Shown here: one piece after another, positions 57,540 through 64,000 of the stretch
Numbering within the stretch: position 1 is the stretch's first letter
Layout: each line of letters begins with the position of its first letter
From: Chelydra serpentina
Taxonomy: Eukaryota; Chordata; Testudines; Chelydridae
DNA length: 64,000 nucleotides
Assembly: GCA_037349315.1 (NCBI GenBank)
Contig: JBAIAC010000001.1
Coordinates: 38,750,001-38,814,000, forward strand
Direction: 5' to 3'
The notes under the pieces: generated by a model
What the model saw: the letters and a program-made list of their open reading frames with translations, nothing else
The model's database searches: none
Told to the model about the DNA's origin: nothing
Translations under genes and position numbers: made by a program

Positions 57540-57830
57540 AGGCACTGAGGTCCAGGAGGTGCTTAGTGGGGGTCCTGCAGAAATGGTATTGGACCGATCT
57601 TAGTGCCTTCATTAATGGCCTAGAAGATGGATTAAACAGCACATTAATGAAATCCCAAGAGGATATCGAATTCAGAGGAGCTGAAACCATAAATAGGACA
57701 GAGAAAGGCTACAAAAGAGGCCTAATGGGTGGAAGCAGGGACAATAAGTAGCATCCTAAGATTCATCTTGGAAAAATACCAACATATGTCTCAAGTACCT
57801 AAACACCAGGGTTAAAATCATATAAGACAT
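57540..57830 (+). pseudogene. CR1 LINE reverse-transcriptase relic
   Basis: The forward frame reads DLSAFINGLEDGLNSTLMKSQED, matching the CR1 RT segment LFNIFINDLEDGxNSxLMKFADD, with the catalytic F/YADD replaced by SQED. The rest (GAETINRTEKGYKRGLMGG...) follows decayed. Confidence 0.7.
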
Positions 57831-58499
57831 AATGTCTTCAGTGCCCTCCACTGGGGTGGAGCACCCGCCTTGGACTCCTAACCATCCTTAGCACGGCTCA
57901 GCCTCACAAGAGGCAAAGTGGAGCCCCAAATGTGACTTCCCAAATGTGTAGCAGACGGTAAAATCGGATGGCTCTGTCACTGAAAACAGCATACATTTAG
58001 CAATTTGCATATGCAGTAATGTACATTGTTTCTACCTATATACTTTATCAATGAAAATACAATATTTGCTCTTTGGTTATGGGTTAAAAGAGAAAGGGGA
58101 TTAATTAAAGCACTATGCTTAGCACTAAGGAGCTGTCAGGCCCACGAGCTTAGCCAGCTTTAGCCTTTTCTGCTCCTGCCTGGCTCACTCCCAGCTGCAG
58201 GTGTTAACTGTTGGTTAGCTCTAGGGGCATTGTTCCTTCCCTTCTTTATAAAATCAAGGTCAAGGTCAACTCGGGTTTCTCTCTCCCTGTTCTTTACTCC
58301 CCCTTCCTTTTGGTGAATTTACTGTTGACCCCTCAGCTACTCTCTTCTATGGATTTACTCCAGTTGCTGTCTCTTAATTCTCATTCTTCTCTCAGGAATT
58401 TGCTTTCAACATCTGCCATGCTGAGCAAGCAGGGAGCTTAGAGCTTCACAGACAGAGCTGAGTTGCAACATGCTCTGTTTAATTCGTTCCATTGTAGGT

Positions 58500-58690
58500 A
58501 CTTGTACAGCTCCCATTACCATATCTGAGTTCCTCACGGTCTTTAACACATGTATCCCCCCACTTTTACAGATGGAGAACTGAGACTAAGTGATTTGCCC
58601 GAAGTCACACAGGAAGTGTGGTAGAGCAGAGACTCAAACCCAGGTCTCCCAAGTCATAGGCCAGTGCCTTAACCAGTGGAGAGGCTTACA
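58500..58690 (-). mobile_element. MIR-type SINE
   Basis: Forward text cccacttttacagatggaga, actgagactaagtgatttgc, ccgaagtcacacaggaagtg and actcaaacccaggtctccca is the inverted MIR core and tRNA-like part. Confidence 0.85.
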
Positions 58691-60499
58691 CACCAAGAAA
58701 ACAGACAAAACATTTAAGCTGGTGCAACAGGGTATTATTAGGAGTAGCAGAATGAAATTAAGACAGGAAAATATTAATAAGGATACAATAGGGGATCCTC
58801 CTGCACTAGGGGGAAGATGTCCTAATAACTCTTTCCAGTCTCTCGTGTCTATAATTGTATGACCTAGGAGTTAGATCCTGATCTCAGTTACACCCATATC
58901 TATTCAGAACAAGTATACGGATTCTGCTACAGTTATTCCAGATTTATATTTGCATTGCTGAGCCCTAGATATCCACTCCAGTGCAAGGAGAGGAAGAGGA
59001 AACAGAAGGGGTCCCTTGAAGAGAAAAGGCCCAGAGCCTGTGCGCTCCAGAGACTTGCCACAATGGCCAACAGAAAGAGAAAGACCTTTCTCACCCACCT
59101 CTACCCCTAAAAAGACAGAATAAATCATAGGTAGCAACAGAAACAGATCTACAGAATCCAAAGTAGCTAGCAACCCAGAAAATACTAATTATCCGACCAC
59201 AGTATCTTGAGTTGATAGCTAGAAATACTAATTTAAGTACTGAGAATAAAGTAATCCATTTCTTCTCCAAATTTAAAGATAATTTGGCCTATCAGCTAAG
59301 GAAATACTAAAATATGCAGGAGAATAAATAAAATGTCTCTACTCTAAATTTTTTGTGCATCTTTTCATGCTTCCCCCACCCCCGCCTTCAGCCATTTCTT
59401 TATTTGCTTTTCTCTTCGTCTACCTCCAGCCCATTCTTTCCTTCTATAGTCATAACATTTTCTGTTATTTCAGTGTAGGGCAGTGGTCCTCATAATGTGA
59501 CCTAGGGACTATTGGTGATCTGAACCCTAACGCTACCCAATTAGTGATTCCTAGTGTTGAGAGAGGAATCCAATAACTGCAGGCCCCTCACCTCATAAAT
59601 TAATAGAGACAACATCAGGAAGTTTGTCTGATTTTAATTTTGACTCAACCAGATTTTATGCTAATATTTCTTAACGAGCAAGGAGATTAGCCAGTTTAAA
59701 AGTTTTTCTTTCAGGACTACACCAAAGATGTTCCTTCTGCCATGTAGATATTGACAGATTCTGCTTATTATCTTTACTGGTTGCCTACAAGCTGAGACAT
59801 GAACAAAAGCAAAATGTCATCCTTATACTTTCTACTTCTCATGCCTTAGTTTAAATCTCATTATGTCCACAGTGCACTATTTAAAACTCACAATGTGTAA
59901 AGCTCATAATGCACTCAAATTAGTTTCTTAAGCTTTGCTCTAAGGTAAGAAGCGTCAGGAATCTCCCATGTACCAACAAGTTTTAGCAATGGACTGGATT
60001 TGCCTCTCAGTTACACTGCTATAGCCCTATTGGCTTAGGTGGAGCTCTTCTTCATTGACATTACTGTGAGAGAAGAATATGTCCCAATGGTTCTAATCTT
60101 AGATTAACAGAGATAGAATGGTATGAAAACAGATTGCTAAAGTAGCTATTGTGTGTCAATTTAGGCTGAAACACTAGTCTCCCCATTGCTGACTGCTCAA
60201 GACAGAGGACACAAATCTGATTCTGTGAATCTATTGTTGTTTCCTAAACTGCATATGCTTCTCCATAGACTAAACTGTCCCATTGTTGTCCTCTAGTTAA
60301 TATGATGAATCTATCAAGAAAAAACTAACCAAGTGACAGAGGTTATTTTTCCACTGTATATATTAAGCCTGTCACAATCAAGTCCCCAGAAATAACATTT
60401 AAAAATGCAAACCAAAAGGGACTCCGAATTCATATCATGTAAATAAAAAATAACAGAATCCCCAACCCAGAAACAAAAAGGAGAAAACTATACACTCCC
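58691..60499. other. unassigned intergenic or intronic sequence
   Basis: No gene or recognisable repeat. Confidence 0.45.
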
Positions 60500-60920
60500 T
60501 ATTTAAACCACTTCACCAAAAAAGACTAAGGTAAGAGAGAGAGAGCTCAGAGTATTCCCTAAACATCAGCAAATTCTGGTTTTTTTGCACCAACTGGGGA
60601 AGTAAATTCCATTCATATCCAATAAAAACAACCTTCTCCTCGCCCTCATACCAATTCTCCAAGAGTGTATCAATTTGAGCAACATAGCTCATTTCAACTG
60701 TCAGGTCAAACAGAAGAGATCCCAAGGTACACAATCCAAACCGACAACTTGAACTCCATTTGGAAATGAATTAGAAACCACTGCAGTCTCTGTGACTTCC
60801 TCCATGCCCACAACATTGCTAATCTGGGCGGTTGCATTCTGTACTAGCTGAAATGTCTGAGTGGTCGTCAAGGGCAGCCCCATTTAGAGGTCAGACAATA
60901 ATCCAACGCATTAAGGGTCT
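60500..60920 (-). pseudogene. L2-like LINE carboxy-terminal relic
   Basis: The minus frame from 60883 reads MGLPLTTTQTFQLVQNATAQ, matching the L2-type segment (YMGLPLKTTxKLQLVQNAAARL). It continues through FPNGVQVVGLDCVPWDLF in decayed form. The copy is short and broken. Confidence 0.65.
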
Positions 60921-62990
60921 CTAAACCAAAAAGCACTTAGTTTAATAGTAAACCAAGTTTAAACCGTTATGTGAGAACAAGTTGTACTCAGCATTTTGTA
61001 TTCATCAGGTTAATGGATCCTTCTGCCCATGGAATGTAAAAAACCCGTTCAGTATTATTAAATGCAAAAAAAGATTATATTAATGCAGTACTGAGGATGC
61101 ACGGTTAAGCACTCTAAAGTAGAGAAATGCAAAATTCAAGGTTGGACAAAACCATAAGTCTCTCCCATTGCATGTATTGCAATACAATATAGTTTTAAAT
61201 TCTGTGACCATACGCTGTTTCCAAATTAATACAATATGATATTGTACAATGTTTTCTACAACCTTAGATACGCACCTGTATCTAAGATTAATGGTGTGAT
61301 CAAAAAATTAAAGACATTATTGTAATGTATACATGCAGTGGGTTAGAATTAAAGCTGTGCATTTATCCACAATATTCACTGATATCTGAGCTCTTAAATG
61401 TGCAGCCTTAGTCTTGCATAAATACTTTTTCCATTTAACGTGTTAGTATTTTCTAGAGAAAAAGAAAAACTGAAAAGTTTCCCATTCTATACTAGTAGTT
61501 GCCAGACATCAAAGGTTACCTGGTGTCTCTAAAAATATACTTAACAACAGACGTAGAGCAGATTCTGATCTTATTTATATTAATCAGGACTCTGCTGACT
61601 TGAATGGAGTTATTCTAGATTTGCGCTGGCATAACTGAGATCAGAATCAGGCCTTATCAGCTAAAGGTTGACTCATGGCTATTGGTATTGCAGTTCATTC
61701 GTTTAATTATTTGTATATATTGGTATATACCCATGTAAGTGCATGGGGTCAAGTTGGTCCAAGGACATCATCATTTTAAACCTTCTGTACCTTTTACATA
61801 TTTATGGAAATTAGGGCTTGCCTTTGGTGCCTATATAATCCCAATAATGGGATTCTTTAAATGTCAACACAAACACAGCTTTCTTGTGAAAGTAAAGTAA
61901 TATATATTTTTAGTTTTTTAGTCCTCAGAATGCTACTTTATACTGATCTCTAGGATTATAAACTTGTCAGGTGAGTTTTCCTAAAGACCATTGGTTATTC
62001 ATGGGCTCTGCCACAGATACCCATGGGGATTGCCACTGCCACTTTGCGACCTGCAAAGCACATGGCTATCAGTTCTCTGGGCTGATTTTTGACTGTAGGG
62101 AAGCCATCTGTGCAATCACTTGACAAGGAGTCACTTCTGGCTGCTGGCTAAATGCCTCAGATGAGGTGGTTCTTCTGCTGAGCTGCTAATGTGGCTTCTA
62201 GACACAAGAGATCCCAGCATAGCAAAGGTGCATGCTCAGCTCCAAGCAACTGAAGTAAGGATGTGGTATGTAGCTGTAAATCTGAAGGGATGGGATGGCT
62301 GTTTGGAGCTCCTTTGTTACATTGATACTGCTGGCTAGTATAGATTCGACATTGAAATAACTGGAGAACGATTAATAACAACTTAAAACTCACCAGAAAA
62401 CATAAAATACTACAGTGGATGGGGGCCTAATGGCCTCAGATTACAATGTTTATTCAGAAGCAACAAAAACCCGGTCATTTCCAGCTGAAGCCACATTTCT
62501 GGAGCGCCACAGTGGATTGAGGAAAGGCTGGAATAGTACAGGGTCTTCCCTAGGCTTTTGGCAACTGCCTAGAAAACTATAGGCTACAACCCTGTTTATT
62601 ATGTCCACGAGCAAACACATCCTTTTCTGTGGGAACAATCTTGTGGAAACTCCGTGAGGTATTATTCCTCAATAATACAGACACCCTGAGCCAAAGTCCA
62701 TTGCAGTCACTGGGGATCTTTCCATTGACTTCAGTCAGCACTGAATCAGGCTCAGAGTTTCCAGTCTCCTGTGTGGGCTTTTTCCCTATAAGGGGCAATT
62801 TGGAGAACTGACCCTTGAAAATATTTTCAAATGTTTACACTATACATAAAGTAGCTGAACTCTAGAGTCTGAAACTATAGCTTGGAAGGGTGTGAACTGC
62901 CTTTTTATTTAACTGGGGGGATTCACTCTGAAACCTAACAATGGACATTTAACTTTAGGACAGATATCCTACAGAATACATGAGGCCTGG
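60921..62990. other. mostly unassigned; one hairpin repeat
   Basis: A palindromic fragment (gattctgatcttatttatat...gagatcagaatcaggcc, 61561-61653) is of the interspersed hairpin type. No exon was recognised. Confidence 0.4.
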
Positions 62991-63079
62991 GTTAAGAGAG
63001 AAACAGAGTTGGAATAAATGATCAATTTGCAACACACAAGACAGTTAATATGGGGTGCACCAAGCAGCCTTACTAAGAC

Positions 63080-63240
63080 TGGTGTCATTGAATATATTTG
63101 TTAAAGAATTGGAAGAGTAAACAGGGAGGTTACTAAATTGGAAGATGACACAACATTATTTAGAACAATCAAGTCAGAGAGAATTGTGAGGAACTACTGA
63201 AGGATCTAAACCAAATGGTAGTATCATCATATTGATTTTC
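63080..63240 (+). pseudogene. CR1 LINE RT scrap
   Basis: Forward text tttgttaaagaattggaaga, gaggttactaaattggaaga and tgacacaacattatttagaa follows the CR1 stretch encoding FIxDLEEEVNxEVAKFADDTKLFR, with shifts and stops. Confidence 0.55.
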
Positions 63241-63449
63241 AATTTTAATGGGAAGCTCTGCTTAAAAATCAGTGAGATGATCTGGTCCACCCAAGTTTAG
63301 GAGACCGGAAGACATTATCATAGATTAAATTCTTTGGAGACCAGGTCCAAATGATGCACTGAAGAAACTGAAAATATTCAACAAACTGATGGTTTCTAAA
63401 CTAAATGTAACCAGTTAGGAAAAGACACAGGCATCATAGGAATGAGACT

Positions 63450-63600
63450 GGTAAACAAGTATTACCACCCTTTTACAAATGGGGAAATGGAAATTGGGAA
63501 ATTATGTGACATGACAGAGCTAGGAATAGAATTTAGAAATTTTAGTTTGCTAGACCTGCGTGCACACTACTAGCCCATACCTCTCTTGTGGTTACGCTGA
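63450..63600 (-). mobile_element. MIR-like relic
   Basis: The segment cccttttacaaatggggaaa...attatgtgacatgacagagct resembles an inverted, strongly diverged MIR core. Confidence 0.45.
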
Positions 63601-63636
63601 TGTGTAGGTAGATCATCAGCTTTGTGATGTGAAATA

Positions 63637-64000
63637 AGAACATAAGAATAGCCCTACTGGGTCAGAACAAAGGTCCATCTAGCCCAGTATCCTGTCTTCT
63701 GACCATGGCCAGTGCCAGGTGCCCCAGAGAGAATGAACAGAGCAGGTAATCATCAAGTGATACATCCCCTGTCGCTCATTCCCTTCTGGCAAACAGAGGC
63801 TAGGGACACCATCCCTGCTCATCCTGGCTAATAGCCATTGATGGACCTATCCTCCATGAATTTATCTAGTTCCTTTTTTGAACCCTGTTATGGTTTTGGC
63901 CTTCAAACCATCCTCTGGCAAGGAGTTCCACAGATTGCCTGCGCGTTGTGTGAAGAAATACTTCCTTCTATTTGTTTTAAACCTGCTGCCTATTAATTTC
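63637..64000 (-). mobile_element. CR1 LINE 3' end, running off the window
   Basis: Forward sequence starts aagaacataagaatagccct and continues gtccatctagcccagtatcc, ccatggccagtgccaggtgc, ctgctgcctattaatttc, the inverted 3' region of a reptile CR1 subfamily. The 3' terminus is at about 63637; the 5' part lies beyond the window. Confidence 0.9.

Overview
This is vertebrate nuclear DNA from a sauropsid, almost certainly a hidden-necked (cryptodiran) turtle. Two copies (1079-1255 and 17078-17259, both minus) of a tRNA-headed SINE with a CR1-type 3' tail have the structure published for the turtle Cry/tortoise Pol III SINE. Many CR1 LINE pieces, L2-like LINE relics, MIR-type SINEs and palindromic DNA transposons of the kind common in turtle genomes support this. 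No bacterial, plasmid or phage features are present.

One protein-coding gene is supported. It is a group-4 (neuropsin/peropsin branch) opsin on the minus strand. Four coding exons at 54540-54441, 50140-50036, 48198-47975 and 46097-45654 join in frame (phases 1, 1, 0) into 290 codons running from TM3 to the stop codon. The retinal-binding lysine, NPxxY motif and extracellular-loop cysteine are intact. The exons for the N-terminus, TM1 and TM2 were not found in the remaining 9.4 kb and probably lie beyond position 64000. Two residues are unusual: Asp at the position equivalent to rhodopsin 113, and Thr in place of the acidic residue of the E/DRY motif.

The rest is intergenic or intronic and rich in repeats. 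0-18 kb: hAT-type miniature elements with exact 8-bp target duplications, a decayed hAT transposase, an L2-like LINE, a CpG-rich palindromic element and a C-rich minisatellite. 18-21.4 kb: a block with few recognisable repeats. 21.4-26 kb: a non-LTR retrotransposon interrupted by a hAT MITE, then MIR and CR1 pieces. 26-34 kb: a fold-back retroelement, two more copies of the same MITE family and a solo-LTR-like element. 35-39 kb: nested hAT elements, a 440-bp inverted duplication and a GC-rich hAT element of about 1 kb. 42-54.5 kb: CR1, then the opsin gene with transposons in its introns, plus a perfect 69-bp palindromic retroelement inside an L2 relic at 53.2 kb in the largest intron. 54.5-64 kb: decayed CR1, L2 and MIR.

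The least ordinary observation is a pair of retroelement insertions (26658-26844 and 53231-53413). Each consists of a short head, a body and the body's own reverse complement, and each is flanked by a 10-12 bp target duplication. This suggests a fold-back event during reverse transcription. I saw no new defence, toxin or regulatory system.
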